64,000 bases of DNA from Rhodanobacteraceae bacterium (GTDB taxonomy: Bacteria > Pseudomonadota > Gammaproteobacteria > Xanthomonadales > Rhodanobacteraceae). Numbering within the stretch: the first letter of the stretch is position 1; the number at the start of each line of letters is the position of its first letter. A program made the translations under genes and the position numbers. A model generated the notes under the pieces. The model was not told the origin of the DNA. It worked only from the letters and a program-made list of their open reading frames with translations, and did no database searches. The DNA is taken from contig JALUXG010000042.1 in the NCBI GenBank assembly GCA_027019085.1, positions 1-64,000 on the forward strand, in the 5' to 3' direction. Positions 21,685 through 30,179 of the stretch are shown here, one piece after another.

Positions 21685-22683
21685 TCAGTGCGCGAAGCGC
21701 CAGCCGTCGATTTCGACCAGCAATTCGCGCCGGCAGACATCGCCCAGCAGCAGCAGGCGTGGCGCATCCGGCGCATGTGCATCGAGGAAGCGCTGGACCG
21801 CGTCGGCGTCGCGGGCATGGCGCAGGTAGACCTTGAGCGGATCGTTGGCGGTGAAGCGCGCGGGCAGGCCACCTTGTTCGAGCAAGGCCACCAGGTTGGC
21901 GTAGGTCTCCTTCAATTGCGCCTCCAGGTCGCCCGGATGCAGCGAGGCATGGCCGGTGATGGCGGCGGTGCCTGAGATGGCAAGGCTGTTTTCGCCGTGC
22001 AGGCGCATCGCCCGTGCGAAGCTGGGTGGCGTGGGGCCGTACTGGCGCGGATAGCGCCAGGCATTGATTTGACGCGGGTTCTCCACGCGCAGGCCGGGGT
22101 ACTCGGCGGCCAGCACGTATACCTGCAACAGGGGGTCGGCGAGCCGATGACCAATCGCCGTGGCGGCGGGAAAGCCATCGGCAAAGAAGTCACGCATGCC
22201 GCGCAGGCGGCCGGTGCAAAAGCGCCGGTAACGTTCGTTGTCGCCCTGTCCCTCGTTGATGCGCGCGAAATAGTTCCACACGCGTTGCACGTGGCGTTGC
22301 GGGCGCCGGGAAAGAAAGTCGCACAGCACGGTATAGGCCTGTTCGGCAGCATCCTCGATGCTGGTGTAGGTGCGCTCGTCCAGGTTCAGTGCGGCAAACA
22401 GCCAGCCGCCGCCACAGGACCACTGCACGGCGCCTTCGCGGCCGTGATCCACCCTGGCATCGATCTGCCACAGTTCGCCGGGCGCAGCCGTGCCGCCGGC
22501 GGTCGCCTGCAAGGGTACGCGCAAGTGTCGCGGATCATCCTCGATCGGCGTGCAGGTGCCGAAATGCAGTACGGCCAGCACGTCGTCCGTGACCTTGGGC
22601 GACGGCAGGTCGGCGGCGGGGCAATAACGCACCCGTGGAGGCGGTGTGGCTTGGGAACAGGTGCTTACGGGATGCGTATTCAT
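21685..22683 (-). CDS. xanB2: Chorismatase / 3-hydroxybenzoate synthase, XanB2-like
   Basis: The 332-residue product resembles XanB2 of Xanthomonas, a member of the FkbO/Hyg5 chorismatase family. XanB2 turns chorismate into 3-hydroxybenzoate (starter for xanthomonadin) and 4-hydroxybenzoate (for ubiquinone). Conserved-looking segments are VWNYFARINEGQGDNERYR, YPGLRVENPRQINAWRYP and the C-terminal FARAMRLHGENSLAISGTAA followed by HPGDLEAQLKET. The conserved Arg, Asn and Glu residues of the fold are present. It is divergent from the ACP gene that opens the pigment operon, which supports the assignment. Its 3' end lies 3 bases from the glmU stop. Confidence 0.85.
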   Translation of the reverse strand: MNTHPVSTCSQATPPPRVRYCPAADLPSPKVTDDVLAVLHFGTCTPIEDDPRHLRVPLQATAGGTAAPGELWQIDARVDHGREGAVQWSCGGGWLFAALNLDERTYTSIEDAAEQAYTVLCDFLSRRPQRHVQRVWNYFARINEGQGDNERYRRFCTGRLRGMRDFFADGFPAATAIGHRLADPLLQVYVLAAEYPGLRVENPRQINAWRYPRQYGPTPPSFARAMRLHGENSLAISGTAAITGHASLHPGDLEAQLKETYANLVALLEQGGLPARFTANDPLKVYLRHARDADAVQRFLDAHAPDAPRLLLLGDVCRRELLVEIDGWRFAH

Positions 22684-22810
22684 GCGGTTCCATCGCGCTG
22701 CGCCAGCCCTGGCAGGCGCAGCAGGTATCGGTAAATCCGGGCAAGCGCCCTATGTTACACTCCGCGCGCCGCGCCGGCAGGGTGCGTGCCTGGGGAAGCG
22801 AGAGACAGGT
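22684..22810. promoter_or_regulatory. Divergent promoter region, xanB2 / pigment operon
   Basis: 127 bases separate the start codons of xanB2 and the ACP gene. A TATGTTACACT stretch (22751-22761) gives a plausible rightward -10 (TACACT) but no good -35, so a transcription activator may be needed. No clear leftward promoter is seen. Confidence 0.35.
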
Positions 22811-23083
22811 ATGAGCAAGCAAACCGGGGCCGAGCGGGAACTGGCCGCACTGATCGTGGACAGCCTTAACCTGGAGGATGTCACTCCCGCGGATATCGAT
22901 CCCGAGACCCCGCTGTTTGGTGGCGATCTGGGTCTCGATTCCATTGATGCGCTGGAAATCGCGCTGGCCGTTTCCCAGCGTTACGGATTTCGCCTGCGCT
23001 CGGACCATCCGGACAACCGGGAGATCTTTTCCAGCCTGCGTGCCCTGTCTGCGCATATCCAGCAGCATCGCGTCGAAGCCTGA
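22811..23083 (+). CDS. Acyl carrier protein of the pigment cluster
   Basis: 90-residue ACP. The phosphopantetheine attachment serine is Ser44 in LGLDSIDALE. It would carry the hydroxybenzoyl starter and growing polyene chain; it occupies the position of XanC in Xanthomonas. The start ATG 22811 has a GAGACAGGT upstream; the open frame further upstream crosses the promoter. It is the first gene of a plus-strand run of seven with short gaps or overlaps. Confidence 0.88.
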   Translation: MSKQTGAERELAALIVDSLNLEDVTPADIDPETPLFGGDLGLDSIDALEIALAVSQRYGFRLRSDHPDNREIFSSLRALSAHIQQHRVEA

Positions 23084-23152
23084 AATGCCGGTGGCCGTGC
23101 ATCGCCACCACGCATGCCGACTGCACGCGCATCGCTGCGGCTGGAGACTGCG

Positions 23153-23461
23153 GTGAGCGATGCACACCAGGTCGCCCGTACCGTGCCGCTGACTATCGCG
23201 GCGGATCATCCCTGCCTGGACGGGCATTTTCCAGGACGGCCGCTGGTGCCGGGTGTGGTGCTGCTCGAAGCCGTCGCGCGCGCTTTGCGCGAGCAGGCAG
23301 GTCTGCGCCTGGTGCGGGTGCTGGAAGCCAAGTTCCTTGCGCCGCTCGTACCCGACCGGCAAGCCATGCTGACGGTGTCCGGCAGCGCGCCGAGGTTCGG
23401 CTTCGAGATCCGGGACGGTGACGTGCTGCTGGCGCGCGGGCGCGTGGAGGCGCAGCCGTGA
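23153..23461 (+). CDS. Hotdog-fold 3-hydroxyacyl-ACP dehydratase (FabZ/ApeI-like)
   Basis: About 102 residues, a single hotdog domain. The segment DHPCLDGHFPGRPLVPGV matches the FabA/FabZ signature, in which the His of GHFP is catalytic. It probably dehydrates the 3-hydroxyacyl-ACP intermediates to build conjugated double bonds. I prefer GTG 23153, which has GGAG 7 bases upstream; ATG 23114 is in frame but has no ribosome site. It ends in a GTGA overlap with the acyltransferase gene. The protein is shorter than FabZ (about 150). Confidence 0.8.
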   Translation: MSDAHQVARTVPLTIAADHPCLDGHFPGRPLVPGVVLLEAVARALREQAGLRLVRVLEAKFLAPLVPDRQAMLTVSGSAPRFGFEIRDGDVLLARGRVEAQP

Positions 23462-24420
23462 ACGCACACTGGCGTGAACGGCCGGAAGGCGGTGGTCTTG
23501 CCGCCCTGTGGCTGATCCGCTTCATTGCCCTGCATGGCGGGCGTCGTCTGGCGCGTGCGCTGTTGTACCCGGTGACGCTGTATTTCTTCCTGCGCCGCGG
23601 CGCGGAACGGCGCGCCTCGCGAAGTTTCCTGTCGCGCGCCCGGCAACGGCCTGCAAGCACCATCGATGTCCTGCGACACCTGCATGTCTTCGCGTCCGCG
23701 ACGCTGGACCGGGTATACATGCTGGCGCATGGGGAGCGGTACTTCGATCTGGATGTCGAAGGGCTGGAGCTGCTGCATCGTGCCCTGGATTCGCAGCGCG
23801 GCATGCTTCTGGTCGGTTCGCACCTGGGCAGTTTCGAGGCCATGCGACTGCTCTCGCGCCGGCAGCAGGACAAGCCCTTGCGCGTGGTGCTGGATCGACA
23901 GCAGGGGCCCGCGGTCACGGCCTTGCTGGATGCACTGGCACCGGACATCGCCTGTGGGGTGATCGACGGATCGCGCGATCCGGCCTCGGTGGTTCTGGCC
24001 GTGGGCGAAGCGGCGCAACAAGGGCACATGATCGGCTTGATGGCCGATCGCGGCCGACCTGACGAGCGCATGGCGATGGTGCCGTTTCTCGGCCAGCCGG
24101 CGCCGTTCCCGCTGGGCCCCTGGATGCTGGCCGCGGCCCTGCGCATACCGGTGCTGCTGTGTTACGGCCTGTATCTGGGAGGCAACCGCTATAAGCTGCG
24201 CTTCGAGTCGTTTGCCGATACCGTGTCCGTGCAACGCGCGGATCGCTCCGAAGCCGTCGAGCGGTGGGTCCATGCCTATGCGCGCAGCCTGGAACGCCAG
24301 GCCCGCGCGCACCCCTGCAACTGGTTCAATTTCTATGATTTCTGGAATGCACCGACTTCGCTGGATGCTGCTGGCGCTGCTGCCGACCGTGACAGCAGGC
24401 GCATGGGCGCAGGCTCCTGA
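23458..24420 (+). CDS. LpxL/HtrB-like acyltransferase of the pigment cluster
   Basis: 320-residue protein of the lysophospholipid/lipid A acyltransferase family. A hydrophobic N-terminal region (about residues 30-45) may anchor it in the membrane. The HX4E-like catalytic pair appears as SHLGSFE (HLGSFE, about residue 121), followed by a DRGRPDE region and a C-terminal NWFNFYDFW. In aryl-polyene and xanthomonadin clusters an enzyme of this type moves the polyene to its lipid carrier. It starts at GTG 23458 within a 4-base overlap, and its 3' end overlaps the next gene by 74 bases. Confidence 0.82.
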   Translation: MNAHWRERPEGGGLAALWLIRFIALHGGRRLARALLYPVTLYFFLRRGAERRASRSFLSRARQRPASTIDVLRHLHVFASATLDRVYMLAHGERYFDLDVEGLELLHRALDSQRGMLLVGSHLGSFEAMRLLSRRQQDKPLRVVLDRQQGPAVTALLDALAPDIACGVIDGSRDPASVVLAVGEAAQQGHMIGLMADRGRPDERMAMVPFLGQPAPFPLGPWMLAAALRIPVLLCYGLYLGGNRYKLRFESFADTVSVQRADRSEAVERWVHAYARSLERQARAHPCNWFNFYDFWNAPTSLDAAGAAADRDSRRMGAGS

Positions 24421-25006
24421 CACCGTCGCTGCCGTGCACGATGTGCTGGCACCGATTGCCCGGCTTGTGCGCCGACCACCAGCCGAGGTGGCCTTTGCCG
24501 AAGCCCGGTTCTCGCCGCTGCTGGCGCGTCCGCTGGTGGTGTCCGGCACCCTGTCGTGGGAAGGCGGCATGCGCTTGCGCAGGCATGTCGACACGCCCTT
24601 CGTGGAAACCACGCTGATCGACGGCGATGTCGTGCGCATGCACCGGGCCGGAGGCGAATCGAGTTCGTTTTCCCTCGATCGCGCGCCGCCGCTGAAGGCC
24701 CTGGCGCAAAGCCTGGTGGCGCTGCTTTCCGGCAACCGCAAGCAGCTGAAGGCACTGTTTTCCGTACAGCGGGAGAAACGGCAGGACACTGCCGTGTGGA
24801 CGCTTGTTCTGACGCCACGCTCTTCGCGACTGGCACGCCAGCTTGCGCACATCACGCTGGACGGTGACAGACAGGGCTTGCGTTGCCTAGAGCTGGTGGA
24901 ATCCGGTGGCGCATCCAGCATCGATCTTCTGGGTGCGCTGGCACCGCGCATGCCCGCGCAGCCGACACGTGCCGCCCTCAAGGCTCTGTGCCGGCATGCA
25001 CACTGA
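24347..25006 (+). CDS. LolA-like periplasmic protein of the pigment cluster
   Basis: 219 residues with a clear signal peptide (MHRLRWMLLALLPTVTAGAWA). The mature part resembles the LolA-related proteins of aryl-polyene clusters: FAEARFSPLLARPLVVSGTLSW, a MRLRRHVDTPFVETTLIDGD strand pair, and a FSVQREKRQDTAVWTLVLTP region. It probably ferries the lipid-linked pigment across the periplasm. ATG 24347 lies inside the end of the acyltransferase gene (74-base overlap); the stop overlaps the MMPL gene by 11 bases. Confidence 0.78.
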   Translation: MHRLRWMLLALLPTVTAGAWAQAPDTVAAVHDVLAPIARLVRRPPAEVAFAEARFSPLLARPLVVSGTLSWEGGMRLRRHVDTPFVETTLIDGDVVRMHRAGGESSSFSLDRAPPLKALAQSLVALLSGNRKQLKALFSVQREKRQDTAVWTLVLTPRSSRLARQLAHITLDGDRQGLRCLELVESGGASSIDLLGALAPRMPAQPTRAALKALCRHAH

Positions 25007-27356
25007 CGCCACACGACTTCGAATTCTGCTGCTTGCGGGCTGGCTGCTGGTGCTGGGCCTGCTCGGCGTTTATGTGATGCGCAATCTGCATGTGAGCAGC
25101 GACCTGCGCAGTTTCATGCCGCCGCCGACCCGCGCCGACCAGCGCATGCTGATGGACCAGATCGGGCGCGGGCCCGGATCGCGTCTGCTGATGGTGGCGC
25201 TTTCCGGAGCAGCCCCTGAGCGACTGGCCCGACTCAGCCGCGGGCTAGCCGCCGCGCTCGAGCGTGACCCGCAGTTCAGCCAAGTGGCCAACGGCGACTT
25301 TCGGCCCGAACGCCTGGACCCGCATTTGCTGGACTACCGCTACCTGCTCTCGCCGACCCTCGACAGCCACCGGTTCGATGCAAGCTACCTGCACCAGCAG
25401 CTCAGGCGACGGCTGCAGGAGCTGGCTTCGCCGGCCGGCGGCATGCTCGAGACCTGGCTGCCCCGCGACCCCACGCTGGAGGTGCTGAAGCTGGCGCAGC
25501 GCTGGAGTCCGCCGCATGCGCCTTCGCTTAAGGATGGCGTGTGGATGGATGCCCGTGGCCAGGCCTTGCTGCTGGTGCAGACGCGCGCGGGCGGATTCGA
25601 TCCCGGGGCCCAGAAGCGTGCCCTGGATGCGTTGCAAGCGGCTTTTGCATCCTTGCCCGGTCACGCCGGAGTTCGCCTGACGCTCAGTGGTCCGGGGTAT
25701 TTCAGCATCGTCGTGCAGCGGCAGGTTCGCCAGCAGGCCGACTGGATCGGAGCGATTTCCACCGCCGGTTTCATCGTACTGCTGCTGGCTGCCTATCGAA
25801 GTCTTGCCGCTGTCGTGCTGACCGCGTTGCCGGTGGCCAGCGGTGCGCTGGCCGGTCTGGCGGTGCTGGTCGGTGTCTACCCCGCGGTGCATGGAATCAC
25901 CCTGGCCTTCGGCTTCACCCTGCTGGGCATTGCCCAGGAATACCCGATCCGGGTGCTCAGCCATCGCCGGGCTGGGCAGGATCCGCTGCGCAGCGTGACG
26001 GCGTTGTGGCCGTTGCTGCGCACGGCGATGGCCTCGGCCTGCATCGCCATGTTCGCCTTCTACGCCTCGGGCGTGCCGGGTCTGGAGCAGCTTGCGGTGT
26101 TCACCGTCAGTGGCTTGCTGGCGGCGGGTTTGTGCACACGCTATCTGTTTGCGCGCATCCTGCCGATGCATTTCGTGGATGTGTCGCAGGCCCGCGGTCT
26201 GGAGCGCATGCGGCGATTCCTTGAGCAGCTTCCGCGTCCACGCGCCTTGCCCCTGTTGCTGGGGCTGGCCGTGGTGGCCGCGCTGTGGCTGGCGCCAGGC
26301 CCGTTCTGGCAGAACAACCTGGCCCGGCTGGCGCCGGTGTCCGAGCACCTGCTCAAGACCGATCAACGCCTGCGCGCCGCCCTGGGTGCACCCGATGTAC
26401 GTTATCTGCTGGTGCTCGAAGCACCCACGGCCGAAGGGGTGTTGGCGTTGTCGGCGCGCATGCGGCCCGAACTCGAAGCCCTGGTGCACCAGGGCGCGGC
26501 GGCCGGTATCGAACTTCCCACACGCTACCTGCCGCCGCTGTCCGTGCAGCGCGCGCGACAGCAGGCCCTGCCCGACCGCTCGGCGCTGGAAGTGGCACTG
26601 GCCAAGGCCACGGCGGGATTGCCTTTTCGCAAAGGCGTATTCGCACCGTTTGTCGCTGCGATCGAGCGTGCGCGTCATCTGCCCCTGCTGACGCCGGCCC
26701 GTTTCGAACAGACGCCGTTCGGCCAGCGGCTGGCGTCGATGCTGGTGCCGCGCCGCAATGCGCAGGGCAAGGTCATCGGCTGGGCCGGCCTGGCCACCGT
26801 GAGCGGCATGCGCGACCCGGCTGCCTTCACCCGGTTGGCACATGCCAGCCACGATGCCGTGCGCTTGCTGGACATCAAGCAGGCCAGCGAGGCCCTGGTT
26901 GCTTCGTACCGCTCGCGCATCCTGGTGGCACTGTGGGTGGCGCTGGGTTTGCTGGTGGTCACCCTGGGGCTGGCGCTGCGCAGCCTGCGACGGGCCGGCC
27001 GCGTGCTGGCGCCGATGACGCTGGCGACCCTGCTGGTGCTGGCCGTCGAGCGTCTGGCCGGCATCGAGATTTCCCTGTTCCATCTGGTGGCCCTGACCTT
27101 GGCGGCTGGCCTGGGCTTGCACTATGCGCTGTTCTTCGAGCGCGATACGCAGGATGTGGCGGAACGTCGGCGCACCCTTCACGCGACCGCGATCTGCGTG
27201 CTGACTGCGCTGCTGGTGTTCGGCATGCTCGCCTTGTCGACCATTCCGGTATTGCGAGCCATCGGCCTGACCGTGGCCCTGGGCGTGGCCTTCCATTTCT
27301 GCCTGTCGGTGTTGATGGCATCGCCAGCACGGGGGACACATGCTGCCAAAAAATGA
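24996..27356 (+). CDS. MMPL/RND-family exporter of the pigment cluster
   Basis: 786 residues arranged as two halves. Each half has one helix (about residues 8-28 and 418-437), a large periplasmic loop, then a bundle of five helices (about 247-390 and 640-780). This is the RND/MMPL plan. Homologues in aryl-polyene and xanthomonadin clusters are thought to extract the lipid-linked pigment from the inner membrane, with the LolA-like protein as partner. ATG 24996 is used, inside the end of the LolA-like gene; the 3' end overlaps the next gene by 17 bases. Confidence 0.88.
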   Translation: MHTDATRLRILLLAGWLLVLGLLGVYVMRNLHVSSDLRSFMPPPTRADQRMLMDQIGRGPGSRLLMVALSGAAPERLARLSRGLAAALERDPQFSQVANGDFRPERLDPHLLDYRYLLSPTLDSHRFDASYLHQQLRRRLQELASPAGGMLETWLPRDPTLEVLKLAQRWSPPHAPSLKDGVWMDARGQALLLVQTRAGGFDPGAQKRALDALQAAFASLPGHAGVRLTLSGPGYFSIVVQRQVRQQADWIGAISTAGFIVLLLAAYRSLAAVVLTALPVASGALAGLAVLVGVYPAVHGITLAFGFTLLGIAQEYPIRVLSHRRAGQDPLRSVTALWPLLRTAMASACIAMFAFYASGVPGLEQLAVFTVSGLLAAGLCTRYLFARILPMHFVDVSQARGLERMRRFLEQLPRPRALPLLLGLAVVAALWLAPGPFWQNNLARLAPVSEHLLKTDQRLRAALGAPDVRYLLVLEAPTAEGVLALSARMRPELEALVHQGAAAGIELPTRYLPPLSVQRARQQALPDRSALEVALAKATAGLPFRKGVFAPFVAAIERARHLPLLTPARFEQTPFGQRLASMLVPRRNAQGKVIGWAGLATVSGMRDPAAFTRLAHASHDAVRLLDIKQASEALVASYRSRILVALWVALGLLVVTLGLALRSLRRAGRVLAPMTLATLLVLAVERLAGIEISLFHLVALTLAAGLGLHYALFFERDTQDVAERRRTLHATAICVLTALLVFGMLALSTIPVLRAIGLTVALGVAFHFCLSVLMASPARGTHAAKK

Positions 27357-27789
27357 ATGGGCGCAACTCATTCCCCATGCCGGCGGCATGTGCCTGCTCG
27401 ATGCGGTGATCGCCTGGGATCGTGACACGATCCACGCCATCAGCGACGGGCATCGTGATGCATCCCATCCGTTGCGCCATGATGGACGACTGCATGCCGT
27501 GCATCTGGCCGAATACGGTGCCCAGGCAGGTGCCGTGCACGGGGCCCTGTGCGCACGTGCGCAGGACAATGCCGCACCGGGGCCGGGGGTGCTGGTGGCC
27601 TTGCGCGATGTCCGGCTGGGGTGTGAGTGGATCGAGGCCTTGCCGGGCAGTCTGCATGTCCATGCCCGTTGCCTGCTGGCCGACACCGCGGGCGCGCACT
27701 ATGACTTCAGGGTTCTGCATGCCGGGCACTGTCTGGCCAGCGGACGCTGTGCCGTGATCCACGGCGATACTGCCGGCGATGATGCCTGA
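27340..27789 (+). CDS. Second hotdog dehydratase (ApeP-like)
   Basis: 149-residue hotdog protein of the predicted 3-hydroxyacyl-ACP dehydratase type (COG4706/ApeP). The opening LIPHAGGMCLLDAV and the HLAEYGAQAGAVHGAL helix are characteristic; both histidines are candidates for catalysis. Two dehydratases in one cluster are usual for aryl polyenes. It starts inside the MMPL gene, so is likely coupled to it. Confidence 0.8.
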   Translation: MLPKNEWAQLIPHAGGMCLLDAVIAWDRDTIHAISDGHRDASHPLRHDGRLHAVHLAEYGAQAGAVHGALCARAQDNAAPGPGVLVALRDVRLGCEWIEALPGSLHVHARCLLADTAGAHYDFRVLHAGHCLASGRCAVIHGDTAGDDA

Positions 27790-27837
27790 GACCGTGCTGC
27801 CGTAGACTGCGCATTCCTGTACTGGAGGCTATTGGTC

Positions 27838-28575
27838 ATGACGAGTACCGGCGAGCCCCGACGCGCCCTGGTCAGCGGCGGCAGCGGCGATATCGGTGCG
27901 GCGATCTGCCAGGCGCTTGCGGCTGACGGCATGCAGGTGCATGTGCATGCCCATGCCCGCATCGAACGCGCCGAACGGGTGGCACAGGCAATCCGCGAAC
28001 GCGGTGGCCAGGCCCGGGCACTGGCCTTCGATGTCACTGATGCGGCCGCCTGCGAGAACGCGCTGGGGAAACTTCTGGAGGACGGTCCGCTGCATGCCGT
28101 GATCAGCAATGCCGGGATCCACGACGATGCGCCGCTGGCCGGCATGCACGAAGCGCAGTGGAAGCGTGTCATCGATGTTTCCCTGCACGGTTTCTTTCAC
28201 CTGGTGCAACCCTTGCTGCTGCCGATGGCGCGCGCGCGCTTCGGTCGCGTGGTGGCGGTGGGGTCGCTGGCCGGAGTGCTGGGCAACCGCGGACAGGCAA
28301 ACTACGCTGCCGCCAAGTCGGCCTTGCACGGGGCCGTCAAGTCGCTGGCGCGGGAAATGGCATCGCGCGGCATAACCGCCAACGTGGTCGCGCCGGGCAT
28401 CATTGCCGGTGGCATGTCCGGGGCCGCCTTCCCGCCGGAACGGATCCGCGCGATGGTGCCCGCGCAGCGCGCCGGCACGCCGGAAGAGGTGGCGGCGCTG
28501 GTGGCGTTTCTGTGCTCGCCGCAGGCGGCATACATCAACGGGCAGGTGATCGGCGTCAACGGCGGGATGGCGTGA
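27838..28575 (+). CDS. 3-oxoacyl-ACP reductase (FabG-like)
   Basis: 245-residue short-chain dehydrogenase that would reduce 3-ketoacyl-ACP with NADPH. The cofactor motif is SGGSGDIG near residue 12, NAG (ISNAGIH) is in place, and the catalytic set is Ser (GSLAG), Tyr and Lys (YAAAKSA). The C-terminal INGQVIGVNGGMA is typical FabG. ATG 27838 has GGAGG 9 bases upstream. It is the last gene of the plus-strand pigment run; only 6 bases separate its stop from the converging glycosyltransferase stop. Confidence 0.88.
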   Translation: MTSTGEPRRALVSGGSGDIGAAICQALAADGMQVHVHAHARIERAERVAQAIRERGGQARALAFDVTDAAACENALGKLLEDGPLHAVISNAGIHDDAPLAGMHEAQWKRVIDVSLHGFFHLVQPLLLPMARARFGRVVAVGSLAGVLGNRGQANYAAAKSALHGAVKSLAREMASRGITANVVAPGIIAGGMSGAAFPPERIRAMVPAQRAGTPEEVAALVAFLCSPQAAYINGQVIGVNGGMA

Positions 28576-28581
28576 CGGGTT

Positions 28582-29376
28582 TCAGCCGGCCTCCGGCCCT
28601 GCGTGGTCGTCCGGATCGAAGACCAGTGGCTGGGTGCCGCGGATGCGGCGCAGGTGGCCCGGCATCAGCCCACCGCGCAGGATGCGTGCGCTGACCAGCG
28701 CGGTGATGCGGCTGAAGTCGCGGAAGGGACGGAAATGGCTGCGCCTGCGGTCTTCCGGATAGTGCGCCTCGATGGGTACCGCGACCATGCGCACGCCCTG
28801 GCGCAACGCGGCCTCGATCACGATCGCGGTCTCGAAACCGAAACCACCGCCGGCGCGTTCGGCCAGGTCCAGCACCGATCGCGGGTAGTAGCGCTGGCCG
28901 CACTGGCTGTCGATCAGTCGCTGCCCGGCGGCCCAGGAAATACCCCAGTCGGCAAAAACGTTGGCGCGGCGGCGGTAAGCGGGCTGGCGTTCGCGATGGC
29001 GGATGCGGGCGCCATGGACTATCCATCCTGGATAGCGTCGGGCAGCGGCAAGGATGCGTGGGATGTCGGCGGCGGCATGCTGTCCGTCACCGTCCATGGT
29101 CAGCACCCCGTCGAAGCCGCGTTCGAGCGCGAGGCGGAATCCCGAGCGCAGAGCCTGGCCCTTGCCCGATTGCCGCACGTGCCGGATCAGCGTCAGTGGA
29201 TAGCGGGCGGCGATGTCCGCGGTGCCATCGTGCGAACCGTCATCGACGACCAGCAGCGGCAGGTCCAGCGGCAGCAGCGATTCGATCACGGCTGCGATCG
29301 TGCGTGCCTCGTTGTGGCAGGGAATGAGCACGCAGCAGGCGGGGTCGTGATCGCTGGTGACGGTGTCGGGCATCAT
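28582..29376 (-). CDS. Family 2 glycosyltransferase of the pigment cluster
   Basis: 264 residues with a GT-A fold: CVLIPCHNEARTI, LLVVDDGSHDGT and the divalent-metal motif in LTMDGDGQHAA. It has no obvious membrane helices, so is probably cytoplasmic or peripheral. It overlaps the chain-length-factor gene by ATGA, so it belongs to the minus-strand pigment unit. It could glycosylate the pigment head group or make its glycerol/sugar lipid anchor. The sugar cannot be read from the sequence. Confidence 0.82.
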   Translation of the reverse strand: MMPDTVTSDHDPACCVLIPCHNEARTIAAVIESLLPLDLPLLVVDDGSHDGTADIAARYPLTLIRHVRQSGKGQALRSGFRLALERGFDGVLTMDGDGQHAAADIPRILAAARRYPGWIVHGARIRHRERQPAYRRRANVFADWGISWAAGQRLIDSQCGQRYYPRSVLDLAERAGGGFGFETAIVIEAALRQGVRMVAVPIEAHYPEDRRRSHFRPFRDFSRITALVSARILRGGLMPGHLRRIRGTQPLVFDPDDHAGPEAG

Positions 29377-30179
29377 CCGGCCTCCGATGCAATGCGCAGC
29401 ATGAGGGTGTCACCGGCCGGCAGGCATGCCGTGGCGGGTCCGCCCCGGGCCAGGTTTTCCAGCAGGGCCAGGGCGTGGCCGCAGGCGTGTTCGTGCGCCA
29501 GTTGCCGCAGGTGGCCGGCCTGCGGCAGCGATGGCGGGTCATCGGGCGGAGCGGCCTGCAGATGAAGGGTTGCCGCTGCCTGGCGGCTGCCAGCAACGGG
29601 AGCCAGCACCAGCGCGCAGGCGAAAGGCGTGCGTGTGGTGACCATCGCGTCGAGCGGGCCGCGACCAGGGGCATCGAAGGCGACCAGCAGGACCGGTTCG
29701 CTGGCGTGCACCACCTGTACGGCGGCCTCCAGCAGGCCGGCGCCGAAGCTTGCATTGCCGGCGCACACGGCGCTGGTGGCGCGCCGGCACCCGGTGGCCA
29801 TGCTCCAGTATCCGGCGGCGGCGTTGTGTACCGAGTTGTGGAACTGGGTCGGTGACAGCTGGTCGGGGGCCTGGGCCAGGGTGGTGCACATCGCGTCCAT
29901 GATCACGGCATCGCCGTGGGCCGAGGCGAAGACGCTGGACAGGGCATCGGCATCGCAACTGCTCATGGCCACGGCCTGCGCGGCCGCTTCCAGCGCCAGT
30001 CGCACCGTATGCGGTGCACGGCGTCGTTCGGCGGGTGAAAGGACCCGGGCGTCGGGCGGGTAGGCCACATTGTCCAGAACCGTGCCGTCTTGCAGGTAAC
30101 TGCACAAGGCCGGCCAGTCGGGCAGGCCCGGCGCCCAGGTGCCGATGCCGAGGACCTGCAGCGCGATGGATGTGTTCAC
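29373..30179 (-). CDS. Beta-ketoacyl synthase chain-length factor
   Basis: 268 residues of the ketoacyl-synthase-like family that partners the true KS in aryl-polyene assembly (ketoacyl-synt_2 type). It has the SPTQFHNSVHNAAAGYWSMA segment but no TACSSS active-site motif or HGT motif, so it should be non-condensing and set chain length. The start is GTG 30179, overlapping the KS stop by 4 bases; longer in-frame starts are arginine-rich. It is translationally coupled on both sides. Confidence 0.85.
   Translation of the reverse strand: MNTSIALQVLGIGTWAPGLPDWPALCSYLQDGTVLDNVAYPPDARVLSPAERRRAPHTVRLALEAAAQAVAMSSCDADALSSVFASAHGDAVIMDAMCTTLAQAPDQLSPTQFHNSVHNAAAGYWSMATGCRRATSAVCAGNASFGAGLLEAAVQVVHASEPVLLVAFDAPGRGPLDAMVTTRTPFACALVLAPVAGSRQAAATLHLQAAPPDDPPSLPQAGHLRQLAHEHACGHALALLENLARGGPATACLPAGDTLMLRIASEAG

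Noticed and set aside
25245-27686. Antisense open frame of 813 codons opposite the MMPL exporter
   Set aside because: Composition is rich in Gln, Arg and His, typical of a shadow of a membrane-protein gene; no helices or motifs.
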